Positions 44,207-55,519 of a DNA stretch of 64,000 bases are shown here, one piece after another. Every line of letters begins with the position of its first letter. Positions within the stretch are counted from its first letter, which is position 1. The DNA is from Rhynchosporium graminicola (taxonomy: Eukaryota > Ascomycota > Leotiomycetes > Helotiales > Ploettnerulaceae), in contig FJUW01000050.1 in assembly GCA_900074885.1 (NCBI GenBank), forward strand, positions 1-64,000. Direction: 5' to 3'. The notes beneath the pieces were generated by a model that was not told the DNA's origin, did no database searches, and was given only the letters and a program-made list of their open reading frames with translations. The position numbers and the translations under genes are program-made.

Positions 44207-45095
44207 AAAAAGAATGTTATTCTGGGGGGAAAATAACAATAGCTCAGATGCCTCACCCAGGTTGTATCCGGCCACATTATCCGCTTTAAAGAAGTTTGCG
44301 GGTACTTCGCCTCCTCGGCCGACGGATCCTGGGGCATTTAAAGAAGCCTCTTTCAGGATACTTGAAGTTACTAAGCCGAGAGGCATAAAGGCAGCCCAAT
44401 CCAGGCACGATATTCAGACGGCGTTCTGGAGAAGTGGGCGCAGGTGGCGAAAGATGCGGTGCTTATGTCAAGTTCAAGATTGATGACTTTCGTATAGCGT
44501 CACGTGAGGTAGAACCCGATACAAAAACATAACGATAGACTGATAGATTCTATTCTAAAGTATAATATAGCTCTGTTATTTTATATGTATTATATCATGC
44601 TAGAGCTACAACGTTAGTAGAAGTATAAGTAGCTTGAGAGCTAATATTCCAGAGTATATACTGCTGGGCTCAGTACTCTATTTGGCTTATTAGGGTACAA
44701 AGTGCTGGACTCAAGTTGAGGGCTGTAGGATGAGAGTGCTGAAGGGAATGGCGGATTGGCTGGACAAGGGAAAAAATAGGAGCATTAATTGACCAAAGCA
44801 ATGACCCAAGATGTACTACTTAGAGCTGTCAAAGCTTGTTTACAAAGCGAAAGTCTTATGGAATATCACGGGAGGCGCTAGGCCTGGACAAATCGAGAAA
44901 CAGCTCTTTCGGAGTATCGGAGCGTAAAGAACCTCGAGATTCAGTAGAACCTACAAAGCAGTTCTTTGCCACTTCTCCTCAAAGTTACCTTCGATGCCTC
45001 CCTTGTACACATGCGAGCGTGATTGACAGGGAGGGCAACAACAATCGAGAGCCGATAGTGTACATAAATCACTTCTGAAGTCAATATAGCCTGTT
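44207..45095. other. Intergenic region with an AT-rich patch
   Basis: About 890 bp between the convergent oxidase and monooxygenase genes. Positions 44515-44640 are notably AT-rich with many TA steps and may be a small RIP-affected remnant. No gene is supported. Confidence 0.5.
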
Positions 45096-46487
45096 CTACG
45101 TTGCACAATGGGTTCCTCGACTCGAGAGAAGTTCTTCGTACTTCCTCGTAGCCTGCTTGAGCATATCTTCGTAATCAAAGGACCAGATCTTGAGTGTGCG
45201 GTCCTTGATTTCCTCGAAGCATGATTGCGCCTTTAATGATTTGGTCGGATCCCCCCACTCACGCTGCTGGTGCAGATCGGTGACACGCCGGCTACTATTG
45301 ACAAACCACTGACATCGCGTGCGCCGGACGGCATCGAAGCTGGCAAAGGCAGCCTCGAACGCCGCGTAAAGCTGCTGGGGAGGGACTTTGCCCTGCTGGA
45401 CGTGATCCAGCAATGTCACCAGACATAGCGCGTCTTCCATACCAATCCCAGCGCCCGCCCCGTGCTGCGGTGCACTGGCATGGGCTGCATCACCAGCGAG
45501 AACGACGCGACTGCGATGGAAGGTAGGCAGAGGATATTCTGCGAGGTCAAAAATGGCCCACTTCGGCAGAGTATCGGGAAGTGCGCTAATAAGGTCGACA
45601 ATGTTTTGGTTGAAGCGGGCGAAGGCTTGCTGCAAGTATGCTTTTGAACCGTCGTCGGACGTCAGCTTGTAGTGGTCGGGCCACTCGTCCGGGTCCGAAA
45701 CGTAAGCAATGATGTTGACAAGTGTTTGGTTGGAGACGGCGTAGTGCAGAAGGTTGGCACCGGGACCAACGTGGTTATTGAACGTCTTTGCCTTGCGCTC
45801 TCCCAGGATCCTGATGGCCGTGTCCATGGGGATAACAGCCCGATAGGCAGCAACGTGTGTGTAAGTAGGATACGAGGCTGGGTTGTCTGGCCCAAACATG
45901 AGTTCGCGCACCCTTGACTTGATGCCGTCGCAGCCTATCACTACATCAGCAGTAGCTGTTGTGCCATCTGCAAACACAAGCAGTTTCCTGCCAGTTTCGG
46001 ACTCATCAATAATATCCTTCAGGCGCTTCTGTAGCTCAAAGGCACTTGGCGGAAGTAGCTTCAGTAGTGCGGAAGCAAACTCATCGCGTCTGACGGCTAC
46101 GAAGCCCTTCACGCCCGCACTGAGCTCATATAACGGCTCCTGCTGCCGAGACTCGTCGCCAGGGTGCGAATTGAAGCCATTGACCCAGCGTAGGTAGTCG
46201 TTCGGGTCGTTGGATCCAGCCGCGCTCGATAATGGCACGGCACCAGCGCCCCAGAAAGCCTGCGTAATAGCTGGGTCAAGCTGCTCCATGCAGCGCTGCG
46301 CGCAGGTTGTAAAGGCGATCCCTGCGCCAATCTCACCAAATCCATGCGCCTGCTCGAATAGTTTGACGTTGATACCACGGTGTAAGAGCCCGCAAGCCGT
46401 TGCTAAGCCGATGATACCGCCACCGATGATAGCCACTTGGAATGTCTGCGGCTCATCAGCCTCGTGCTTGTACTTCTCGGGAGACAT
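45096..46487 (-). CDS. FAD monooxygenase, salicylate-hydroxylase type
   Basis: Single exon, 463 aa from ATG 46485-46487. It has the three signatures of class A flavoprotein monooxygenases: the Rossmann motif GGGIIG at residues 22-27 with the ribose-binding E45 region (VKLFEQ), the DG motif GCDGIKSRVRE at 185-195, and the GD motif LAGDAAHASAPQHGAG at 330-345. It should hydroxylate an aromatic ring, or decarboxylate and hydroxylate a benzoate-type substrate, using NAD(P)H. No signal peptide is seen, so it is cytosolic. It lacks introns while its neighbours have them. The frame is more GC-rich than the flanking DNA, which could mean different origin but is not proof. It lies convergent with the multicopper oxidase, 0.9 kb away. 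Confidence 0.9.
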   Translation of the reverse strand: MSPEKYKHEADEPQTFQVAIIGGGIIGLATACGLLHRGINVKLFEQAHGFGEIGAGIAFTTCAQRCMEQLDPAITQAFWGAGAVPLSSAAGSNDPNDYLRWVNGFNSHPGDESRQQEPLYELSAGVKGFVAVRRDEFASALLKLLPPSAFELQKRLKDIIDESETGRKLLVFADGTTATADVVIGCDGIKSRVRELMFGPDNPASYPTYTHVAAYRAVIPMDTAIRILGERKAKTFNNHVGPGANLLHYAVSNQTLVNIIAYVSDPDEWPDHYKLTSDDGSKAYLQQAFARFNQNIVDLISALPDTLPKWAIFDLAEYPLPTFHRSRVVLAGDAAHASAPQHGAGAGIGMEDALCLVTLLDHVQQGKVPPQQLYAAFEAAFASFDAVRRTRCQWFVNSSRRVTDLHQQREWGDPTKSLKAQSCFEEIKDRTLKIWSFDYEDMLKQATRKYEELLSSRGTHCAT

Positions 46488-49400
46488 ATTGTCTTGGTTT
46501 GTCTTGGAGTTCGAGAGTCTACTCTACCTCCTGGTCGGCCCGAAAGCTGGTACGGAAGATAATCAAGACTTCAAGTGAGAATACCACACAGAAGTACTTA
46601 GTAGACTGCTAATGGCAGAATGAGCGGTGTGCTAAAGCTGAAGGCACGGAGGGAAGGAGGTTGACAAATAGGTTTCGCTCTCCTTGTCAATCGGCAAGGC
46701 TATCTTTACAATCAATAATCAAGAGTTCGAGGTTTTCCTCTATGAGTTTCCCTATACGGTAAAGTATAATACATGAGGGAGGGTAAGACCCACTATCGAC
46801 CCGCTTGCTTACTGTCAAAATTGTGGGTGGTGGCAACTGCGTGAGGAGAAGTACCAGTACTTGACGTACACTGTATACTTGGTTGCCTTTACCTATGTAC
46901 AGAGATTTCCGGACGCTCTGTTCTTAATCATCCATCAATAATTCTATCACGCGCGTATCATAAGTTTTAGCCGCTCGTTCTGCTACTAGCACTCTACACG
47001 AGCAGTTCCTCAATTTATCTAGAAGCCTTCAAGCGAGCTGCTTTATACTACTATAATGAAAATAGAAGTTTGTCAGGGAATGCAACTTAGTGTGACCGTG
47101 TGTGCGCCTAGTGTTTCGAGAACGAGGCTCGGATAGAAAACTAAAGATATTGCTAGTACACGTAGATATTTTTCCTCGTTATTGCCACTGTATAGGCTAT
47201 GCGTCTACAACACCGATGGACTTCTACGGAATAGCTATCATCTGCGGAAGCGAAAAGGGAATGTAGATGTAGCGTTAATAGGGAAATAACGGCTATTTTA
47301 GGCTGCAGATGTATGGATAGTGTGGAATCAATATATCTAATATGAAAATATAAATATTGCTACATATCTTGGGTTCTGAATTCGTCGTCCGAGTAGCCTT
47401 CATTACCTTCGTGATAGTCTTGGTGGCTAGCTCGGAAGGCTAGTCCGAGTCCAAGGCCGAGAACCAGCTTCAGTCCGCTGATGTACAATGACTTTATTCT
47501 GGGATGCTAAGAATGAGGGATGGTCGCTTTTGAAGAGGTTCTTCACTTGTTGTGAGGCCTCCACTGGAGTCCTGCGATACTTCCATGGCAATGGATTGTC
47601 CTCGAGTCCTCGACGCCGAAAAGAGATGTTGACAAATGGGCAGTATGAAACCATGCCATCGTATGATACGTATAACATCTAACACAATCCCTAGGTACAG
47701 CTGTACGTACAAACCAACGTAAGTATTGTACCATAGCCAAGGCAACAAATGAATCACCACTGCTCAACAAGCCCTTCCAAAACTCCACGTTGGCAACGGA
47801 GATAGCGGACTTAACTCCATTTTCCAAGCAAACTTCAAGAGATTCTTCTCGAGTCTTTTTTCCTCTTCTTGCTCTGAGTCATTCTGCAGCTGACACCCAG
47901 ATAATACTTGGTCTTGTCAGTCGCTCGTCTCCCGATCTTTGTCAGCACGCAGATTTCAAAACGCGCATCCATTGCTGCAGCCTCCACACTTGTCAATCAG
48001 ATTCCACATCACTCAAGCCGCTGCAAAAACCCTCAATGCACGCAACTTTCCCACTCATTTCTCGTATCGCAGGAGAGACGACATCCTGCATTGCAGCTGT
48101 ATTGCCCTTTCGATCCCGGATGCCCAATTCAAGGTTTCTGATTAGGAATTAGAATTCCCATTCAAATTGAAGAAGGCTGGCGCCGTTTGACTTCCCATTT
48201 ACAAGGGTGGATTTGGATTTGACTGGCCAATAGGATCTTCCCACTTCAGCCTTGCTCACTAACTTCCTTTTGCACCACCTCCCCTCAACATCAACACAAC
48301 ATCCTAGACGAGGGTCGAGAGAGAGGAGGCTTGATGATTGCTAATCCAGAAAAGCTGTACTTTCACTTCCACAACGGCATCTCCGTGTCTTATTTGCGCC
48401 CAAGTAAGCTTCATTCAAATCCCATTCGGTCTTTGTCTGCCTCGACCAGATAACGGAAGCTCCCGCGGTCTCTGGGGGGTTCCGAGCCAACGACAACCAT
48501 CATCGCGAAAGCTTGGAAGGTTTGGTGGATTGGAGGAACCTGATAGCTTTGCAAGTGTGTTGCCCTATTTGGATAGTTGGATATGCAAGAGAACGCATGA
48601 ACGAACATAAACTGACAATATACCAGACGGACTTCCGACTTGTGAAGCGAACCGCAGGCATATTATCCCCCTACATTGACGGCCCAAGGAACTTTTGTCT
48701 AGACCTCCCCCTCGTCGGTCTATGACGAGCTACCTTGGGGGGACGATCACCTCTCGCAGGCGACCGGAAGCCAGTGGCGTGCACTTCCTTGGACGAAAAG
48801 TCAACCATCGCCCTCTCTGGACATCTGCAGCTCAGCCTGCTTGAGCTAGGATATAATTGAATTGTCCTGGCATCAAAACTTTGCCATATACTGCAAAGTT
48901 TCTCTGGGACCAGAAGCTATCGTTGAGTTCGGAGATCATACCCAACGTGGTGCTGGCGCGAGGCACGTCTTACTTTACCGTTGTACCGTCCTAAATTCAT
49001 CTGAGTAATCCGACGTTCTCGTTTGCTGTTAGATGTGTAACGAAGAAAGAATTTGGAATCACTCGGAAGTCTATTGTAAGTAAGGTTGTAGGGACTCTTA
49101 CTATCGGTGTGAGAACGCTCTTCGAGGATATTGGATCCTAGAATCGTGGTCCTGGTTTACTGGCATTACTGGAACGGGCGACCGAGAGTTGGGGAGGAGT
49201 AGGCAGCATATATACGACAGGTTCAGGCGTTTTATGCAGCTGCTGAGTGGACTTACGGCTGATTGACATCTGCATATCGGATCGTATCTCCACCAGTGAA
49301 GCTTTAGCACCGGATCTGAGGGCTGACAGACTGTGACTGTTCGCTGATTTTGCCTCTAACCTTCAGTGGTGCAAGGATCCTAAGCGATCGACATCGCCCC

Positions 49401-49589
49401 TTTGCATTATCAGCTATTGACTGCTTGGAGAGCGCTCCATTGTCAAGTGTGGTATACTTCGAGGACATATCTATCCCTCAGTCGGACATCCCACTTCCTG
49501 GTGGTTGTTAAGAAGAAGTTACATCACCTGGAGTCGTTCTACAAACTCCTCGTGTCTTGCATCCGCCATTTTAGCTATCGTTCATCATC
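46488..49589. other. Long intergenic region upstream of the Zn2Cys6 gene
   Basis: About 3.1 kb with only short unsupported frames on both strands. Part of 46.7-47.4 kb is AT-rich. The right end probably contains the promoter and a long 5' leader of the transcription factor. Confidence 0.45.
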
Positions 49590-52500
49590 ATGACGCCCAC
49601 ACCCCCCTCTACCACGTCCTCGAGTGGGCACTCTCCAGACGCACAGTATCGGGTTGTACGCAAGAGAAACAGAGTGCCCCTGTCATGTGCTCCCTGTAGG
49701 CATAGGAAGTCAGTAAATTCCTTGTTCGGAAGTCTAACCTCTCCTATTCTCTCGTGCTTTGGGAAAAATACATGTTGTTCAGAATTGACGAATGGCAGGT
49801 TGAAGTGTAACCGGACCAACCCATGCGAGAACTGCGTGAGGAGAGGTGACGCCTCTTCATGCTCGTATGCTGCGCCGGGGATTCGCAAGAAGAACCAAAG
49901 TCAAGGAGCAACCAGCCCTGATGATATGCAAAACCGTATTGACCGTTTAGAAGGCCTAGTCCTGTCTTTGATGACCAATGGCGCACAGTCTGCTGGACCG
50001 ACAGCTGCTGCTGACGCCATTTCTCGTTCGCAAAGCGATAGCGCTGCCTCCTCCTTTCCCACAGAGCTGGATCGCGATGACGACGATATGATTAAGGAGG
50101 AAGAAGAGGGTGGTGATAGTGATGTTGATGGCGTTACCAATTCTCTAGGCGTACTGAAAGTTGATGCTGATAAAGGAAAATCTATGTACTTTGGTGATTC
50201 ACATTGGCATTTGGTTCTTGCAGATGTAAGTACTTTTCGGGAATTTCATATAGTTTTCCTGGCTCTTGAATTGGAGCCCTGTCTTCTCTAACCAGAAGGA
50301 TGCACATGGTTACTCATACAAGCAATGAAACATTGTAGCTGCCGCCATACCTTCGGGCAATAGCTCGAGTCGTACCACCAATTTTTAGGACTCGTGCGAT
50401 TCGCAAACTTTGTCAAGCTGGTTCTCGAGGATCATCATTCGGATTTTCCAATAAATCTGCCAACAAATTCTAACGTACCTGCTAGATTGCCGAGGTCAAA
50501 AATTATTTCACATCTCATAAGAAAGAGATGGAAAGCAACTACGAAAGGATAAAGAATTCGAAACCAAGTACCGCACGAGACGGGCCGGCGTTTCTGTTCA
50601 GCGCTCATAGTGATGCTTCGGACTCGGATCTGCGAGGCGAGGTACCATCTAAAACAGCAGTGGATAAGCGTAGGTGTTCTTCTAATTCTTACTTTCTCTT
50701 TCGAGCATGTTTGAGGATGATTGCGGCCTATCCTCTCCTCCTGAGTCCAAGCTTTTCACTCTTTACACTTTCCTAATTAGGCAATACTGACTTCAGGTCC
50801 TCCATAGTCGTGACCAGGTATTTCAACTCGTACGATCCTGCTGTGCATATCCTCCATTCGCCTACATTTCACAAGCAACTACAAAACCATTGGCAGGATC
50901 CTTCGAGAACATCTATAGTATGGCTAGGTCTGTTATACTCCATTCTATGTTTGGCGATGCAGTCGTACAACAAGATTGGGGATGAGCCATTGGAGTGGAA
51001 AGGTAACCAATTTCTTCACTAAGCTTTTCTGCAAATTCTAATGTTGCGAAGGACGGACCCTAGAAATGGCTGCAGAATATCGACTTCGCACAGTCCAGTG
51101 CCTTGTCAACTCGGACTACACTGTATCATCCATGTACACAATTGAGACGCTTGTGCTCTATTTACATGGTGAGTATTCAAGCCGTTGGGATGCGGAAGTA
51201 GGAATCTGGGTCATCGTTGGCATAATTGTGCGTCTTGCGATGAGGATGGGCTATCACCGAGACCCAAGTAAATTTCCAGGAGTTACTCCTTTTCAAGGGG
51301 AGATGCGACGTCGGGCTTGGAGCTTTGTTCGTCAATTCGACACCATGTTTTCGTTTCAGCTGGCCCTTCCAAGCATGATTAGAAGTACCGACTGCGATAC
51401 TGCTCTACCCCGAAATATATTCGAAGATGAGTTTGGGCCGGATTCGAAAGTTCTTCCGCCTCCGAGACCAATGACAGAACCCACGCCGATATCTTACTTA
51501 CTTACTAAGGCACAAATATCATACGAATTTGGTGAGATCCAAGAAGAACTCAATGCCGTCAGTGGAAAACATGTCAGCTACGAGGATATTCTCAGGCGGG
51601 ATAATCGCCTGCGAGATCTGAAAAAGAACATGGCTCCCCATCTGCAGCTCCGTCCTATCGAGGAGTGTACGCACGATCCTGCTACACTGCTCATGCAACG
51701 CTTCAATATAGATATCTTCTGGCAAAAGACCATGTGTGTGCTCCATCGGAAATACATTGCTAGAGCTCGGCAAAATCCTCGATACGCCCATTCAAGACGA
51801 GTCAGCGTCGATGCCTCAATGGAGATTCTCCGTCACCAAGCACAATTGCATAACGAATCCGAGCCTGGTGGTCGTTTGCGCACAATGAAGTGGTTCATAA
51901 ATTCACTCACAAAACACGACTTCTTACTCGCAGCATGTATCGTCTGTCTCGATCTACACTACGATTTCGTCTCAGAATCATTACCAGAGCCACCTCCCAA
52001 CTACGAACCACATTTCTGGTCACCTACTCAACGCTCCAATATGCTCGCCGCCCTCGAAACCTCTCACGCTATGTGGAAAGAAACAGCCGAGACATCGATG
52101 GAAGCCTACAAGGCCTCCGGTATCCTCGACGTCATCTTATCTAAACTCAAAATGATAGGGAAGAAAGAGAGGCCTACGACCTCCGAAGTTTTCGCACAAA
52201 CCGACGAGGATAGTTTGCGTCCGGAACATTCGGCTGCTATGACGTTGGGTATGCTTTCGGGTGGTCTGACGCCGAACTCTCAAGCTATGTTTAATGCTAT
52301 GGCTCAGAGCCCTGGTGGGACCACGTATGCGGGCATAGATACGAATATGGGTGAATCGTCAAACAATATGGGTTTGACGCCTAATTATGGGATGGACACC
52401 TCGATTCCATTTGGTAACCTCACGAATGCTGCTTCACCACTCTCTGTCTTTGGCAATACGGGATCAGGTGTTGGAATGATGGATGTCCCTGGAAACCTGG

Positions 52501-52744
52501 ACTGGGTAAGTTATCTTTGTCCTTTTGAACGTCCGATTGAACCTGTGCTGTTGAAATTGTAACTCATGACCAACAGGATGCTTGGGATTCTTATATCCAG
52601 AATGGCGCGACCATGGACTCCTCTTTCCAATTTTACCCGACCAATCTTGATCAGACCCTCGATATTGACCCGCAGCAGAACCAGGGCGATACCTCTGGTT
52701 ACGGAAGCAATATCTTCATGGGCGCCAATACGCCTGGTAGATGA
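49590..52744 (+). CDS. Zn2Cys6 fungal transcription factor
   Basis: Six exons: 49590-49708, 49799-50225, 50486-50669, 50808-51002, 51052-52505, 52577-52744 (848 aa; all junctions keep frame). The binuclear zinc cluster CAPCRHRKLKCNRTNPCENC...C lies at residues 33-60 and is split by intron 1 (GTCAGT...GGCAG) in the middle of a lysine codon. An acidic stretch EEEEGGDSDVDG follows a short coiled segment. Residues about 240-520 match the fungal-specific regulator domain: YFNSYDPAVHILHSPTF, then GIWVIVGIIVRLAMRMGYHRDP and RRRAWSFVRQFDT. The C-terminus is Asn/Gly/Met-rich, likely for activation. Exon 2 ends HLVLAD and exon 3 resumes IAEVKNYF; the 260-nt intron between them is the least certain junction. 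Target genes are unknown. Confidence 0.85.
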
Positions 52745-55519
52745 ACCAAATCATTTGTTGCTGTCCAGACATATCACAATTATGGAACGGCACATCTAGA
52801 ATGAGCTGGGGAAATCATTCTTCACGCTGCTCAATGTTCAAATCAAGCGATATTGCGATGCAAATAACTTAGAATTTGTATTGGTTGTTTTGCGATCTAG
52901 CTTATCATTAAGGAGAGTTCGCAAGAAATATACCACGGGTGGCTTGCTGGATTTAGCTGATTTTCCTTGGGATCATATGCTGCTTACCTCTTGCTGGGAA
53001 GGGAAGGGAGTTGCAGGCTTGAATCGTGAATATGATATGGAAGGATGGTTGGGAAAAAGAAATGGAAAGGTAATATCCACTGAAATGAACCACCCAATTC
53101 TGTACACAAAGACGTGTATCTAGCTAAGCCTACTAAGCAATCGCTACTCTGCCTCATTCTATCTTATCCGAGTCCACTTCGTCGTGAATCTTGACGATGC
53201 AGAAGCAATATTCGAAAGTAAGGACTGTACCTCTCCGTATCCGTCACTTAAAAAAGATCATACGAGCTGTTATCTTCTGTCTTTGAGGGTTTCCATAGGC
53301 TCCTTCCTAGTCTAAAGCTATTGTATCTACCTAGTACGTCTCTCCCGTTGAACTGGGCATCAGTAAGCGATGCACCCCGAGAGATTTGGAAGCAATGAAC
53401 TCGTCGCAAGATATATGGTCACTGCAACAAGAAACTCAAAGGGTTGGAAATCGAGGAAGGTCATGAACTTAAGATTATACTCAGGTGTATCTATAGCAAA
53501 CTTGACGAATGGCGTCCACACACAACCTTGGTTTTTGAAGTGAATAGTCCTCGGTCGGGACTTCTTGAAACAGTGCCCTGTGGGCATGTAAACGACGTAA
53601 ACAGGATAGATTCATGTAAAATGGTTTCCGGACTTGCGAAGTTGGTATGGTGTGCAGTCTTAGATTGGCTTCATCACTTCGAGTATTAGATTTGCATGTA
53701 TTCTGTAATCCTTTTGTGCCATTTGGGTCGAAGTTGGAGAATTGGAGGAGGTGGATGGACTGGACAGGTAAGCCTGATGATTAGATGTACTTCGGGACCC
53801 GGTCACCTGGGGGCTTGTATGTGCCTGATGTGTGTTCTGGCTGGGCTTCCAACGAGGCGTTCATGATCGATGAAGTCGCTAGCACTCACCTGTTTTGCTA
53901 AGCCTTGTCGAGAAACCATACTGAAGCGTCTCGAGACTAGGAAGTCACTGAGCAGAAATGATTCATTATCTGCCGAATGGTATCTACAACAGAATCTCGC
54001 CTATCGAGTTGCAACGCTTACGTTCGAAGGGAAGCCATCTAGGCCTCGAAGTCGAAGTGATAAGGTGAAATCACATGGAGCTTCTAATTTCTGGGATACA
54101 CAAAAGAGTATATGTATGCGCTGTTCCCAACTACCATTGAGTTGATCTTTGGAGAGCAGGCACTGTGGTGTGGTCCCTTCCAATGATAATTTATCCTTGG
54201 CGTAGAGGTATTAGTTAAAATATTTCGAGTCTAGATGTACACGGTTCTGTTCCGATCAAGATCGTTCCTTCACTATTTCGACGCTGAGGAAGTCCCGTGA
54301 CAAATGATCGCTTTAGTAGGAGAGCTAGCTATAGAATGGCAAACCTGAATGGGAGAGGATAAGAATACACGCGGAAGCTGCTCACAAGTCAAATTCTAGC
54401 GAAAAATCTCACGAGCCTAGTATGTCTCCCCTTGTTCGCATCTTTCAAAGAGCCCGTCCCCTACTTTGAAAAGTTTCACTAACAGAAACAGATCCATCAA
54501 AACTGGACGAACATTTCCGAGAAGATACTCGGGATACAAATCTGCTATGTTTACGTCCCATCGTAAGAGTGCTGGTGAGATTTCGTCCTTAAGACAGGAT
54601 TGAGGCCGCTGAGGCGTGGCGAATGATTCCTGCGTATGAGGACCGGTATGATAAGGAATTCGAGGTGATAGCCTAAATATTTGGAAGTGTGCTAAGGAGA
54701 ACAATTTGTCCAACAGGTAGAGCAGGACCATACTGTACACTGCGCTAAATGTCTTCCGTCATGCTAATGTCGTGTTGGTCAAAATTCATAGTAAATCGTA
54801 CTCGAATTGATTCTTTGTGCATGTACGTCGATGAACGGCAAATTGAATCTTTCATACGCCTTGTCCCAGAAGATGGAACAGCGAGGACCAGCGCTGGTTT
54901 ACAGTGATGCCAGCCCTCTTCTTCTTCGTCAAATTGACTGACGCATCTGGAAGCATTCTCTGTACATCCATCCTTCCTACGCTTGGTCGAAAAGTCCCAT
55001 ATCGCTTCGTGACTTTGAGATCGACCTATGTCTAGGCCACCATTGGCTATGGATCTTGCTCCAGGAAGCACGAACACTTCATGCAGACAAAAAGACTCAA
55101 GTTCTCGACATTATTTATTGGCATTTTTATAGTACAACATGAGCATCTTTCGATCAGTTGAAACGAAGACTGTTGCCCGATCCCATGCCTTTCTCCAGAC
55201 TCCGTTATCCATTACGCCAATCCTCGCGGCGAATGTAAAAACGATGAGAAGATGGACAGAAGCGCAGTAAATCTCGCCAGCCAATCGCTGCCAGATAGTA
55301 TTCAAGAAACAATTACAATGTACATGATAATCGTACAACTCAAAGACAATGCGCCATTGCATGCGCTTTAGTAGCCAAAGCAGGTGTGGCGACTATACAA
55401 ACGAAAAGGGACGAGTGATGAAAGTGGCTCTCATAACACCATATCATGTACAGAAAACGAGAAAAAAATACCCACGCTCACATATGAAATCCTCCGACCT
55501 GGTCTCTGCGTATTTACTG
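52745..55519. other. Long intergenic region, no supported gene
   Basis: About 2.8 kb between convergent genes. Short frames such as the minus one at 54745-55077 lack domains and splice structure. The ends should hold the 3' UTRs of the flanking genes. Confidence 0.5.
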
